NCBI GenBank assembly: GCA_907163375.1
Contig: CAJQUW010011512.1
Location: forward strand, 310,001-374,000
Reading direction: 5' to 3'
DNA length: 64,000 nucleotides
DNA from: Prostheceraeus crozeri
Lineage: Eukaryota; Platyhelminthes; Polycladida; Euryleptidae
Numbering within the stretch: position 1 is the first letter of the stretch; every line of letters begins with the position of its first letter. A program made the position numbers and the translations under genes. This document shows, piece by piece, positions 1-12,500 of this stretch. The notes beneath the pieces are model-generated. The model ran no database searches. It had not been told where the DNA came from and saw only the letters and a program-made list of their open reading frames with translations.

Positions 1-1993
1 CCTTGGAATCAATTTCCACTACACCTTCCACTGAGCAATGCAGTATTGATGTTTTCAAGTGGCTTGCGACCATGTCAATGGTCAGTTTGTTTAATATGCT
101 GAGAAGATCTGCTATATTCCTTTTGCCTCTTTCCAATAATGAAATTTTCTCTTTCCTTTCTATATGGACTAAGCCCTAGCTCACATAATACACTGACTCC
201 CTTCTATGATAAGGGTGAAAGCTGTGTAAAGAATAGGAAAACGCATTCCTATTCTTTACACATTATTTCACATTATTTATTGTCCTAAGGCGATCAATAA
301 TGACTATTCAATCAAAATCCAGTTTCGTAGACGTTCGGACCCTATCAGCGCTAATTTTGTAACTTTACTTTCGAATCTTCGCGTTGAGATGTTTATTTAC
401 TCGAATTTGCGTACATATGAAACATTGAGTACATTTGAAAGCAACTGCTTTCTGATGAGCATATCAACGCTCTTCTGTTATCTTGCTTTCATAATTAGAG
501 AATCGGCTATTCACAAAATTAGGTGAAGGAGAATAGTGTGGTTGAATATTAGTGTGGTCTAATCATAGGTCGCAATCTGTTTTATTACATGGAAGTGATT
601 GGCGATATTCTCACTATAACTGCAATAAAGCGTGATTCCTGACATGACTAAACACAAGAAGGTTGACTTTAGTTGTAAGTTCTACTCACTAGACGCAACG
701 AACATGGTGCTTTATAAATGTTCAACCATTTTTTCAAAAGAAATTCAAAAACTCGAAAGTGGAAATTTCATTGTAAATTGACGGCAAATAGGAATATCTG
801 GCCTATGGAAAATTCGACTTCGATTACAATGAACTTATGACTGGAGACAATTGGAAAGAAAAATCTGGACATTCGAGGAAGTTTGACGTAGATAATCGGG
901 AACTTGAAGCGGAAAATAATTGAAAAAACCTGAAGAAATTCGAACTTGAAAGATCTCGAAGTTCTCGGTCAGTCTAGCGCGAAGACCTTGCCGGAACAAA
1001 GGAGAAGTAAGATTCCTTCGTCTGCGACCCAACCAAGTAGCACAGCTTCATTTTCTTCGATCTTCTGATCAACTTTTCATCAATAAGAAATTGATCATTT
1101 TTTGACGCAAATGTGGTTCCATATCTTTTCCATTATTTGCACTCAATCGTAGTAAAATTTACAATGACAAGACAGAATTTTCAACGCTGTGCATGTGAGT
1201 TCGTCGGGAGCAATCGTTCTCACGGGTGTGCTAATTTTGGTCTTTCTTCTCTAACTCAACTTAGTGTCACTATTGTAAGATTAAATTATTGCGTGTAACG
1301 TTTTGTTGCCAGAACTGTTCGTTAGTAGATTATTGACAAAAATTCCTGTTCACGAGCTCGGGATATCGATAGATATTTTTTGTAATGAGTATTATGGGAA
1401 GCATCGATAGATGAGTCATCCTCGACCTTGATAAACAGATACGAGTCTTGTGGAATGAAAATAGAGAGAGAAAATGAGGAGTACAAGTCACCGAAGGGGA
1501 AGAAATGAATTCGGCCTGATCTCAAGAACATCTCCTTCAGATGTTTTGCATGAAACTGGTCGGAGAGGTTTTTAATCCCATGAGGAGCAGGCAACTTGCT
1601 AGCAAGAATGCTGTGTGAAATGGGGGCAATTAGTCTGATGTATCCTTTTTCAAGAGTTAAATTTTGTTGAATATCAAGTTGATTACATCGTGAACGAGAC
1701 AGGAAAAGAAGGAAGATGATTGGGGGACAAAATAGAAATAAAGGAGCATTTTGGAGACGGAATAATTGAGCGGGAAAAATGGACGGATTGAATTTTGTAG
1801 GTTAGTGCCCTATCCGTTTTTAGAATCGGAAATAGAAAATTAGAAATCTGCGTTACAAATTGCACTCTAGGTTAAGAAAAGAATTTGAATGTGAATGGCT
1901 TTTTATTGCAGTGGGAATTCTGTGTGATGCTCTGAAATCCAAGTTGAATCAGGGATGTCTATGAGTAATCTGTGAGTAACGTTATGTAGAACT
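1..1993. other. AT-rich non-coding DNA, no gene seen
   Basis: The stretch has no open frame with protein-like composition, no splice-bounded exon and no recognisable transposon protein. The only structured item is the short perfect hairpin at 223-262. Open frames here are short, rich in Phe/Leu/Ser/Ile and overlap on both strands, which is what AT-rich non-coding DNA produces by chance. Confidence 0.6.
223..262. repeat. Perfect 17-bp inverted repeat (hairpin, 6-nt loop)
   Basis: The left arm 223-239 (TGTGTAAAGAATAGGAA) is matched exactly by its reverse complement at 246-262, with a 6-nt loop (aacgca). A perfect 17-bp arm pair at this spacing is not expected by chance in 64 kb. It could be a remnant of a small palindromic insertion or a structured element. 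The arms are too short for a typical animal pre-miRNA, and no flanking target duplication was found. Confidence 0.75.
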
Positions 1994-2469
1994 CGGGATA
2001 CACAACTCCCAAAGTGTGGAGAATTGACTGTGGGCTGAAATTTATTATGTTTAATTTGAAGTCATAATGCATTTTTGATATATTGTCCCATTTAGTCTCA
2101 ATTGTGGAATAGTGTATATATATATCATAAAAAACACAAAATATCTGCGATATGGACATGAGCTTCTGATCTTCCTATTGTGCATTTTGTTGAATAAATT
2201 GAGAAATTTGAAGATAAACTTGCAAAAACACATTAAACAGTGGGAGTAAATCGATATGATGACCACCATAAAATCAGTTCGATTAATGCTCATTTTCGAT
2301 GCAATACTTAAGTACCGGCATATGTTATACATGACATTCACGTTAGAATTTCCTTGAAGCTCTAGCGTTCTAATAAACCCAGAATATAAGTGAAACTTTC
2401 TGCATAAATGCTGCGATTTGTGACATTTCAGCTCACAGTCAATTCTCCACAATTTAGTTGTACATCCCG
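1994..2469. repeat. Inverted-repeat pair, about 46-bp arms, inserted beside a mariner fragment
   Basis: The left arm, 1994-2041, contains GTGGAGAATTGACTGTG and continues to GCTGAAAT. Its reverse complement lies at 2425-2469 (ATTTCAGCTCACAGTC then AATTCTCCAC and CATCCCG). The arms differ at a handful of positions near the outer ends. The 383-bp interior is AT-rich and non-coding. The right arm abuts the end of the recognisable transposase frame at 2470, so this may be a small terminal-inverted-repeat element or an internal rearrangement of the mariner-type element. No convincing target duplication was found. Confidence 0.6.
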
Positions 2470-2640
2470 ATCTCACCAATTTGGATCTGGATTGTCCTTG
2501 TCACACAGCTGCATTGCTTAACGAGTCCATTCAATGTAAAACAAGCTTCATCAGACCAAATAATGTTTGGCAGAATTTCCTTATTCTCCAATATCCACTT
2601 CACGAAATCTAGTTTCGTTATTTGAATAAAACAACTTCAC
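2470..2640 (-). pseudogene. Tc1/mariner (IS630-type) transposase fragment, broken
   Basis: The minus-strand translation reads KLDFVKWILENKEILPN and then IIWSDEACFTLNG. This is the pattern of the region around the second catalytic aspartate in DDE/D transposases of the IS630-Tc1-mariner superfamily (W/F-SDE..F.LNG). Only about 50 residues remain. The N-terminal DNA-binding part, the first Asp and the third acid are not recognisable, so the gene is dead. Upstream on the minus strand, an end-like string GTGTGAGTCATAAAG lies at 3091-3105, next to a TA at 3108-3109. It resembles Tc1/mariner terminal repeats, which would put that end of the element near 3109. The inverted repeat at 1994-2469 interrupts or replaces the other side. 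Confidence 0.6.
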
Positions 2641-4044
2641 GAGAGTCAATCTCATTTATAAATCAAACGAAACTGACAGAGGCAGGAACACTACTGAACT
2701 TTTGGTTTTGGAGGCTGTTCCTCGCACATCAAAGATTAATCGTAGGTTTCAAAATTGAAAGACAAATTCAAAATCTTCGAACAACTTAGATGACTTGCTC
2801 ATGTCCAAATCGTTGCTCGAACAAAATCGATTGTTGAATCATTCTGCAGTCAAATCAAATCACTGAACAAAAGCAAAATGACAAATCATGCAATAAACAA
2901 TCTTAGGTTTTCATGTACTAATTGATAATTCTATATGATTTAAATTTTAAAATTTTAGGGGTGTAATTTCTAGAGGGACGAAAGATTTTATATAAAACAA
3001 AATCCTAAGTTTTGACGAACAAAATGACATTAAAATGATTGTCGAATATTTTATTCAGAAAGCACAGCACATTTTCAAAGTTTTGCGCACTTTATGACTC
3101 ACACTGTACATCTATGGCTGGATGCACCAAAAGTACTATATTATGTCCACAGTAAAAATACAAATGTAATCGTTAGCTACGGAACAGTATTGCATCAACT
3201 ATAGATAATTATCACTTGGAGTTTGCCAAGTCGTGTGAGACTGATTAATCCTGGCAAGATTAGACGTTTATATGCTTAATAGAAAATAGCGGCAACTACA
3301 CTCTATGTTGCGTTCATAGAAGAACTATAAATACGTGGTGTAGTTAACTGTGCATCTATTGATGTACGTATCAATTAATGCAGACCACTAGGCTTACAAC
3401 GTTTTCAAAATTTTGTCAAATCTGCATACCTGCATTCGCTGCAGGCTACTTGAGGGCGCAATTGGTTAATTAATTGGTCAGCACCGTTCGAGACCCCTGA
3501 AAGGTAAGTCGCTACGCTAAAGTACATCGACCACTAGTTCACTTCATCGGTCACCTCATCCAAATCGTTCTGCAATTTCCTGATCATATTGTATATTAAG
3601 AATTCAATAAATAATAGCGGCTTTTATGAAGAAATTGTTGAGTAATAAGAAAAATGTAGTTCTGTTTGCCGAAACATGTTTCTGGTCGTCCAGGGAGTCG
3701 CTTCTTACTCTCCTTGGGAGCTTTAGGGCACTGAAGGATTCGCAGGTAAGCTGCAGGTGGTCCTTTATGACTGTCGTCAAGCGTGTTTGTCACACGAACC
3801 AACACGCATGCCTTACATGATGGGAGAATGTTGCGTAGGTGTGTTTAGGAAGTTCGATATGATTATTATTAGTCAGCTATTGACCTGTCGAATTTGTGAT
3901 CCTCAGGATGAATATGCTTGACTTGATGACTCCACCTTCTTCGTCAAAAGTAATACGTGTAGCTGCCATCAATCTTTGAAAGTCTCTTTCTTGCGGTGAT
4001 CCATGCAGGTCTCAAATTCGAATTACATGTGTAATTGTGTTGTC
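2641..4044. other. Non-coding DNA, probable remainder of mariner element to about 3109
   Basis: From 2641 to 3109 no protein frame is readable, but the position and the terminal-like string ending near 3109 suggest decayed mariner-type element sequence. From 3110 to 4044 nothing specific was recognised. A gtaagt string near 3502 has no coding frame or acceptor to make it an exon edge. Confidence 0.45.
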
Positions 4045-4240
4045 GGTCTCCGTGGCACAGTGGTTAAGTGTTTGGCCTAGCGAACTTCCTTTCCAGAGGT
4101 CGAGCCCCGAAAGTGTCATTGAAATTCGTCAGGAAGGGTATCCGGAAAAACGTGCCACAACGCTCCAGATAAAAGTCTGACTGTATCAGTACCGTCCAAC
4201 CCCCCCCCCCATTGCGGGGCAGTGGTGACTTTAAACCATC
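4045..4240 (+). repeat. SINE-A, tRNA-derived SINE, near full length
   Basis: The head reads GGTCTCCGTGGCACAGTGG, carrying a pol III A-box-like TGGCACAGTGGTTAAG and a B-box-like GGTCGAGCCCC about 45 bp later. A shared body follows (GTGTCATTG, GGAAGGGTATCCGG, CACAACGCTCCAGAT, TCAGTACCGTCCAA) and then a tail ending GTGACTTTAAACC. The tail contains a 12-13-nt C run near 4200. This is the most complete of the ten copies in the window together with 22235-22422. Confidence 0.85.
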
Positions 4241-4379
4241 ATCATTCATTGCTGTATAGCAAATTCAAGTTTTTCCCATATCTTCGTGTAGCGGTCATTT
4301 CTTGTTTCTATTGACATAGTGCCAGATTGCTGTAGAACGTCTGGTGACCAGCTCAGTAGTGGTAACGCCATATGTTGAA

Positions 4380-4526
4380 AAATCTTTGCCTTTCTTTAGT
4401 GCTGAGTGTCTAGTAAAGATGACAACTTCAAGTTTCAGGACTGACCGTACCAAAGTTTGAACCAAGGTTCGTGTTGGTGACTCTGCCTGACACAGAGTGA
4501 ACACTCGACGGTACCGCTGTTGCTTT
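4380..4526 (-). repeat. SINE-B, tRNA-derived SINE copy
   Basis: Read on the minus strand, the head contains a B-box-like GGTTCAAAC, and the body leads to a conserved segment ending in CACTAAAG. The same order occurs at 16170-16352, 40822-40998 and 55376-55515. This copy is diverged and its body is shortened. Confidence 0.65.
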
Positions 4527-6249
4527 ATATGTGTACATTCATGGGACAAGTGGTAGTCGTCAGAGTTATTGATAGTGACCTACCAAAGGAAGTTGAAAGC
4601 ATTCATTTGGGAAATTGTAATTTTACACTTTTACACTACAAATTTTTTTCATACATTGCAGTATTTCGAAGATCATTAATTGATGCATTAAGATACTGCA
4701 AATAATTAAGTAACGAAATATTATTATCATTCCTTAAGAAAATCAAAACTTCACATGAATTGTAGCACTGACTGTGTAACACAATATCACTTAAATCACC
4801 AGGTAGAAAAAAGACAGTTGTAAAAAAGGTTCGTTTCATATTGCGCTCTGCAATTAGATTCAATCAAGTATTAAGACAATTCTCATTACATTTTCTCTTC
4901 TTAAAGGTCTTGTGTTGTTGATTAGAAATGCCTGACTTGTGAGGACAATTCAATCATCAGCTCAATTTTCTTATTTTAATCATAATTTGTTTGAACTCTT
5001 TTCGCTTAGGATTGTCTATCAGAACGGAACCCGCCACTGGTAGCCAGTGTAGTTAGTAGTTACTTACGTCTGCCTTTGATGTTAAAGTAAATATTGTGCC
5101 AACTAGGAATCTGCTGTGTTTCTCATGATAAACACGTGAATCCATCAAATTGACGTCACAGCCTTCTACACTGATTAAATTTGGACATGAAATATTGTCT
5201 AGTTAATGTCCTTATCAATATTGATCTTCAAGTGTATTTGCAGTCATTTTCAAAAACGGTGGATTTGATTAACTACTTAATTAATTACTTAAAAACTTTA
5301 TCATTGGTGGCATGTGCATTGTGGGATCGATATGATGATTAGCCAAGATCCGTCAATTCTACTTGCCAACAATTTGCGGTTCTCGTGCCAACTGTCAGAG
5401 CGGAAAATCCAATATATCGTTTCTTCCCTGATTTCTCATTCGTTCCACAACAAGCAGAACGTCAATGTCAAATAGTGACTGCTGTATTACCTGTGAGGGG
5501 TAATTTATATGCATTTGCAACCCAAATGACAAAAACATCTTTCGTAAAATGTTTGCTAAAGCTCCGTTAGAATTAACATTATCCTGCCGAATTGATGGAA
5601 ATTCGATCTTTCTGTAGCTGTAAGTTCACAAGCTTGTGATGATGATTATTATTTTGAAGTCTTTTGATGCATTGAGCGACGCTCATTAATTTCCAGATTG
5701 ATTGCTAGCAGAATATTGCTATTTTCCTGAGTATATTTTGATGGTACGATTAAGTCACCTTTATTCCACTGTTCGATTCTGCTAGGTTTCTCATCTTTGT
5801 ATTCGCCCACGCTTCGTTTAGCTTTCATATTATTGCTGTGTCAGTATTGTGCATGATAAATAACATAAACACATTGGAAGAAGGCACTTTTTGTTAACAG
5901 TGCTACTCGATAGTATTTAGGAAAAGAAACGAAGTTATCTATATTCTTTGTTCACTGTCATTATTATTTAATTATTTTATTTCATGCAATGAAGTATATT
6001 CGAACGTGTTTAAAGCCGTCTCATTGCTAGTAATTGAAGTTTAAACATTTTGTTTAAACAGTTGAGACCACCACACATTTTATGTAGGTGGTGCAATGAA
6101 TATTGAGTCAGTTCACGAAATACCTATTTTTCAAAAAAATCATCTTAACTGTTATGTATTCTAACCTGCATGTACATTCAGCGGATTAATTTTGCTTGAT
6201 AAACTTAAGTGGAAGAATGTGATCTCACATCGTCGATTCACTTACGCAG
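4527..6249. other. Non-coding DNA, nothing recognised
   Basis: No transposon protein, exon or structured repeat was recognised. The composition is AT-rich throughout. An 8-nt or longer G run near 6260 marks the start of the GC-richer LINE fragment that follows. Confidence 0.5.
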
Positions 6250-6289
6250 TATCTGCTATTAGTGGGGGGGGGTCATCGATCTAACAAGG

Positions 6290-6745
6290 ATATTGACACT
6301 GTAAATGGCGCACCATGCTGAGAAGGACGTTTTTTCCCATGTGACGGCATAGTCAGATGGTGAAGGTCGCCATGCGTAGCCAGCTCGTTGTTGCATTGTC
6401 CAGCATTCTTAGTCCGTCCATGCCGTTTGGGGCTCGGTGGCGAGAGCAGATCGAAATATGGTGGTACGGGGTCTGCTCGTTTGCCCCGCTGACACAGGCA
6501 GCAGTGTCGCGCAGTCCCCAGCGGTGTAGAGTGCTGCCGAATCAGCCGACCCCGGTCCGCAGACGATTAAGTCGCACCCAGGCCTCCAGGCCTTCCGCGG
6601 CAAGTTCTTCCCCTTGACGTTAATATCCGGCTCTTGGATGAAGTCGTGCAGCCTCGAAAGCGGACGTTGATTCCACTGATTGCGCCACTTGTTGGTGGAC
6701 CAGCTAGCGAGACTCTGTTGAGGGTCCGTCGCCTCCAGCATTGGC
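6290..6745 (-). pseudogene. Non-LTR retrotransposon (LINE) reverse-transcriptase C-terminal fragment
   Basis: On the minus strand a GC-rich frame reads SLASWSTNKWRNQWNQ, RLHDFIQEP and NLPRKAW. After a frame change it continues LRTGVG, then RWGLRDTAACVSGANEQT and HRAPNGMDGLRMLDNATT. This is the familiar C-terminal tail of one LINE group: a conserved Arg-Leu-Arg-Thr-Gly segment, then a Cys-rich half-finger, then CP-like and HRAPNG blocks. At least one frameshift and an in-frame TGA after TGVG break it. The RT and endonuclease domains are absent, as expected for a 5'-truncated insertion. The GC content stands out from the AT-rich surroundings. Confidence 0.8.
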
Positions 6746-7093
6746 TGGCGTGGTCGCTGAAGGGGTGCCGTGATCGAAGTCGACGATTGGGTGTGCTATT
6801 GTAGAACGCTATTGTATTTCAAAGAATTATACTGAAATTGGTTTGAAAGATGGCCCTTGAAATCATGGAAGTGTCCATAGAGATAAACCTTACTTTAATT
6901 GATTGGATTAGCACCTCCCATACTTGATCGAATTAATTTTTCAGCAACAAGCCATTTGCCATTTTTGCCATTTTTTCTAACTAAAAAATATTATACTTTA
7001 ACATAAATGAAGTTGACAGCATTTTTTCATGTATCCAATACAATATCAGTTAGAGTGCTATTTAATGTCTTAGCTGATGTAAATCGAACTGGC

Positions 7094-7300
7094 AAATAGT
7101 GAGTTGCATCCTCAGTTGAATAATGGGACTATGCCTCAATAGCTACCATTTCATAAATTATCGGGAACCATCAGAAAGTCTGGTTCAAATCCTTGAACAC
7201 AGCTCCTTATTGAATATACTGAGCTATAACCGAAGTAAATTTGAGATGCCCAATTAGCACATTAAGTGAATTTCTTCATTTATCGATTGAACAATGCATT
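7094..7300 (-). repeat. Dispersed repeat family F, diverged copy
   Basis: The reverse complement matches the copies at 25524-25636, 25748-25925 and 52535-52700. Shared blocks are GAGTTGCATCCTCAGTTGAA (read on +), then an AATGGGA block, a CATTTCAT block, a GGAACCATCAG block and a TAAATTTGAGATGC block. There is no coding capacity and no pol III box pair was recognised, so the type of repeat is unknown. Confidence 0.6.
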
Positions 7301-7972
7301 AAAATACTGTGGCATTTTGTTTAAGTCAGTGTGCTAGTGTAGAGGTAATAGTTGACAAAGACTTCTTTTTTTGAAAACGTGATGTAAGTGCAATTCCTAG
7401 CATGAATCACTTGCAGCTAGATCTCCAATTTTTGACAAGAACATTCATTTTTCTGGAAACCAAATCTTGATGATGTCGTGATATTTAGGGAAGAAAATAT
7501 GTATGGAAAGATCTCAAACCAAGAAGAAATCAGATTATATTATCATTTTTGAAAATATTAAAGCCACAGATTAGCCATGTAGTATTTGTCTGATGAAAAA
7601 CAAATGGTTTAGTAGCAGATTTTAGAACAAGAGAAACACATAAGAAATGATAAATCAATAGTAGAAAATGGAGAATTATTTCCATTTGAACATCCTCGCG
7701 AACTTTCGTCTCAGTGATTAGCTCTTCGAGTTGTCAATCTGTGTAAGGTACAAAATTAGGGAAATGTCAAGAACTTGGTGGGAATAGGAAAGATCGAAGA
7801 CAGCTATTGCAGCAATAGTGAAATTCGACCCATCCCTGATGTTGCTTGAATTAAATATTCTGTACTCATTATTACTTTAGTTGTCACATGATCACGTCGA
7901 TGCATGATTTTGGATGCATTAGACTTTCGTAGTCGCTCGTTCGTAGGGTATATTCTAATAGAAAATTCTTGT
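7301..7972. other. Non-coding DNA, nothing recognised
   Basis: The stretch is AT-rich, without exon signals or transposon protein similarity, and ends directly at the SINE-A head. Confidence 0.5.
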
Positions 7973-8081
7973 GGTCTCCGTGGCACAGTGGTTAAGTGCT
8001 CAACCTAGCGATCTTCCGGTCCAGAGGTCGAGCCCCAAAAGAGTCATTGGAAGTCGGCAGGAAGGGCATCCGGACTAAAAG
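7973..8081 (+). repeat. SINE-A, 3'-truncated copy
   Basis: The head GGTCTCCGTGGCACAGTGG and the B-box-like GGTCGAGCCCC are intact. The copy runs through GGAAGTCGGCAGGAAGGG and CATCCGGACTAAAAG, then stops before the CACAGCGCTCCAGA body segment seen in longer copies. Confidence 0.85.
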
Positions 8082-9053
8082 ATCGCAATTGTATGATATA
8101 ACGTAAATTACAATAAGTACGAAAGTAATCTGAGTATGTAATATCCATTTTTCCTCCTCCGAGTTTCGTTCAATGTAGTGGTACTAATAACATTTATTTT
8201 ATGAATCACGTAGGACTATCAAGTCATCATTAAACTTTCAGTAACGCAATCTTTTCAAGGCTTGAAAGAAAACTTTGAAGGGATTGCTTTTCAAACAAAC
8301 TGCGTACTCTCGAATCAACCCACCATGACTTACTGAGATAAACCGAAACATTTGAGACGTAAAAAATTTGTTAATACTTAAAGTGATAGTGCACTAGTTT
8401 ATGCATTAATAGACTATCTAAGTGGTCAACGATGCATGGACGAAGGAAATTTCTGTAATTCCAATGTTTTGTAGAGACCTGCTGCGTCATGGATTCTGAA
8501 AATTTCATCGTTTATCATAATTTATCCACGTCTCTTTGCTTCGTTTTGTAAGCTACATACTATATTCCCTTGCAACAACCTCCTCTTTGAGGAGAATATG
8601 GGAAATTTTGTCATTCTAAGTCGCACTAACTCTTATGCTTGGTTTGACCGAGTATGAATTAATCACCCTCGGGACAGGATTTCTGTTGCTATTCTAAGCA
8701 GAACATGTTGCTATTCTACGTTTATCTTCAACAGTGGACAGACAGTCGTCTTCACTTGATGGTATTTACTCTGTATGTCATCCGACGAAGAGTTTCTTAG
8801 TCAACATTTCTTCTGAGAAATTGAATATGAATTTTACGAAATGTTAGACTTGTTTAAACTATGGAATTCGAAAAATGCCGTATGAGTTGAAATCTGTTGG
8901 AGAGAAATGTCAGACTAATTCAGTTGAGTTTCTCCTCCTCGTTTCTGCTATATTTCCACAGAATCTTCCAGCAAACCTAACTTACCACAGGATCCATCGT
9001 ACTACTGTAGTTGTCACTTGGTCCTTTTCATTGAACAGATTATTAGCAGATCA
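8082..9053. other. Non-coding DNA, nothing recognised
   Basis: No frames, splice-bounded exons or repeats shared with the rest of the window were recognised. Confidence 0.5.
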
Positions 9054-9061
9054 CTTAGGAC

Positions 9062-9583
9062 CACAGAATTAGATTGTTGTACCGTGTCACTTTGCTGGAA
9101 TTGCATACTGATTCAAAATGATGGCACATGCAGGAACCTACTAAGTGGGCAAAAAGAAATTTTAATACCTTGCAGAGATAGGAAAAATAGCCGTGCGCCG
9201 CTTGAGAATTTTTGTGAATTCCTTCAAAATGCTCCAATTGCCACGATTACTTCAGATTCGAAGAATTCAGATAATTGCGCAAAAGTTTTGTCGATAATGT
9301 TGGACCCTCCGATCATTATTTAAAAAGTAAGCGGGCACACGAAAGACGTTCACCAACTTCTCTGTAGAACATGACATCGACTGTGTCTCTTTGCTGTGTG
9401 ATCCGGTTGAGAACAGTCACTGAAGCTTCTCACAATTTGGCGTGTTTAATGTTGAACTGGCTGCTCTCATTGTTCGATTGCTGTGGTATTATGTGAGCAG
9501 ATTGTGCCATTTCATTAACGTTACATGTTCCAATGTTTCCTTTCTCGTCAAACGGAAGTAGAGACAGCCTGTCTAATTATGTA
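9062..9583. mobile_element. Non-autonomous hAT-like DNA transposon, family M1, copy 1
   Basis: The element starts CACAGAATTAGA and ends in a diverged reverse complement (TCTAATTATGTA). It aligns along its whole length with 61649-62171, in the same orientation. The flanks are cttaggac (9054-9061) and cgtaggac (9584-9591), an 8-bp target duplication with one mismatch. An 8-bp duplication with ends starting CA fits the hAT superfamily. The interior of about 500 bp has no transposase, so it would depend on an autonomous relative. The decayed right terminus suggests this copy is older than copy 2. Confidence 0.85.
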
Positions 9584-9591
9584 CGTAGGAC

Positions 9592-12500
9592 AAGTACTTG
9601 ATATTTTTTCCCCAACAGATATATAAGTTCAGGAATCCTTTTTTCTATCAATTGCTTATTCAATTTTATTCTAAGTAAAGAAATTATAATGTTTATGAAA
9701 AAAGTTAGCAGATATTAAAGTAGCATTTCATACAGGGTTTTCAAATTTGATGTCTTGCATTTCAATTAATTGGTCGCAATTATTTGGATAATGACAATTA
9801 ATTGATCGATGTCGATAATTCGATGGTTCGGTTGAAATATGATAACGGGATGCATCATTGAGACCAGTTGATCTTAAATAAATGAAAAAAGGATTTTTTT
9901 AAGTTTTGAAGCCACATCTTAGCTTAGATATTAGTAAATATGATAGGTCTACCGAACAGGAAATTTATAAATACGTGCTTGCAGTAGCTATGATTACATG
10001 TTTACGTTAGGAGCCATTTGATGCAGCATTAAGAATTAGTATCTCACAAAACACAGATGATTTTCAATGCATGAATTTGAATATAAGTGTTATCAGCTCG
10101 TATTTAACTCTAACGTAAAAAGTTTCACGCACAGTAGATGTCTTTATGTATATAGCACTTGTAGAGTGGATATGAGGAAAACAATCTTCTGTTATGAAAA
10201 AGTCGTGCATCCGAATAGGATATCGTTTGAGGAAATCAAACAAATGGGATGCGTGTGTGTACACACAAAATATCGCGATTCTTAATCAAAACCCGATTTT
10301 TCAATCCGACCCCAGCCCGATCGATTCACGACCCGACTACACATCTCTTGTGCACACTAACATAAGACAACATCCGCATGCTGCACAAGATTAAGAAATT
10401 CGCCAAGTAGCTCAGGCTTCATCCCCCGTAGGTACCGAAACCGCTCGTATAATGCGTACTATTATCTATCCGTCAATAAATACAGAGTGACTTCGTAATG
10501 ATCCAAATAAATACGGCATGATGATATTTTGGAAAAACTTTTAGCGCAGAAAACAGGTGGCTCTGCATCTGTGTGTGTGCCATTACCAACTCGAGATATT
10601 CAGAGAAATGTAAAATTTTACACACTATGAGGACATTAGCAGTTGAAACACTTAGTTGATAACTTTGTTGTAAATATTTTAACCATCTTGTCTTAGTCTT
10701 GATTCATCAGAATTATTTAATGAATGCGTGGGTTTGAAAATCAGAGGCTTTCTATTCTTGATATACAAAACAATGTTGATATTTTCATGACATCACAACG
10801 AACTGCTTTGACATTTTGATGGATAATTACAGGAAATCAGCTGTCATTTGTTTATGTCTCTGACCTTGAAATTACATAGTAAGCCATCTCATGGAAAGTA
10901 GTATTTTGACGTTCCTGTATTTTCTCATAATCTCAAAATCTATCTATAGCTATCTGGAATTAATCTCTCACACGTTTATATTGAATTTCAGTCTGTTGTT
11001 CATCAGCTCGTCCACAAGCAGTGGGGATTATTGTCGTGGTTTATCGCTTACAGTTGATAAAATATTGCTGTGAAGAGGAAATAATGGCTGCAACTTTCGT
11101 CAGCATAGAATTAATTGTTAAGAGATTCATTCGCAGGAGGAAGATTCGGCAACTCTCACGCTTTAGTGCTGCCGCGAATATGAAATGTTCGATTTCCCTT
11201 ATCCTTGAACCCTTAAGAGTATCTGTGAGTATCGGAGAGGTAATGAAAGAAATTAGATGAATATTGGCTCGGTTGAGTTAATTTTTCGATGTAGCTCCTC
11301 GGCTTACCTTTTGTCGTTGTGTCGTAGACTTCCTGTGTTATATTTGCAAAGAAGTATCCTCTTTCAATATTGACCGGTTTCACCGTGCTGTCCTGGTGAC
11401 TTCTTCAACTTTGATATCTTCTATGCGTATATATTTTGTTCTATTAACAAATTGTTTCTGTTCTTTCTTTGTATATGAATTTATCCCGTGAGCATTGGAG
11501 GAAAACACACACTCCGATAATTACACAGGACAAAATTCAGGAGCAATTTGCACTAAATGAAAATATCTCGCTTAAGCAAGAGGCCCTCTTTACAATTATT
11601 TTGTTCTGTCTGCACTCATTTGCAGCGAATTTGTGTTAATTGTTTTTTGTTTGCGAACTCTCAAGTTGAACTGCTAAAGTGTGCTAATGAATAAATGATA
11701 CTTTGGTCAATCTCTTAAAAGTTAACGTCAGATCTCCTGGCTAAGTGGCACAATTGCTAGTGTTCTTATATTCTGCATACATGTACATATGACTTCAGAT
11801 GCTCTGATGGACAATTGATCCTCGCTACTTGTCTTAATATCAGCAGTCACAATTGTGACGAAGTATTTATTCACTAATCACAGTTGCTATGACAACCGAT
11901 ATGTGATGGTGTGGGCTTGATCTTGCTAATTGGCACATCGCATGTAGGCGGCTCGTAGCTAATGTAGGCGAGTGCAACTTTAACCGCTATTAACATATAT
12001 GGAAATAAATCGCTTGGTTGCGGTTGATCAGAATGGAAATGGCATCACAGTCCTCTTTCTTCTGTAATTCAGTTTTCTATCCTACAAATTCCTCAGAATC
12101 ATTGCTGATGTATTTGGAATAGCAAGTTGTGGGCGATTCTGAAGTAGAAGTATTCAACTACGTAAGTAAAAGAATGGGTTATTTCAAAATGTGGTTGCAT
12201 AAATTTTAATGGTCGCATTCTATATTCTAATGCAGCTTCAATACAAACCATATTTCTATTCATCTGGAGTATGAAACGGGCCCTATGCTGGACATTTTGA
12301 AATGCGAACAGGGCCCGAATTTTTGGGAGCATGACGAGGCCGAGTCGGACCCGGGCGCTGCCGACTTCCAAGGTATTTTCCTTAAACATCCTCCTAAACT
12401 TGACACTTTTTTTATGCTGCGCTGGTGTGCAATCGAGTCTAATTTATTCAGTTTGCGATCATGTCTATCATAACGGAACACGAGGTAACATCATTAGATA

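Noticed and set aside
3496-3507. Splice donor AAAG/GTAAGT as an exon edge
   Set aside because: No open frame with an acceptor upstream supports an exon there.
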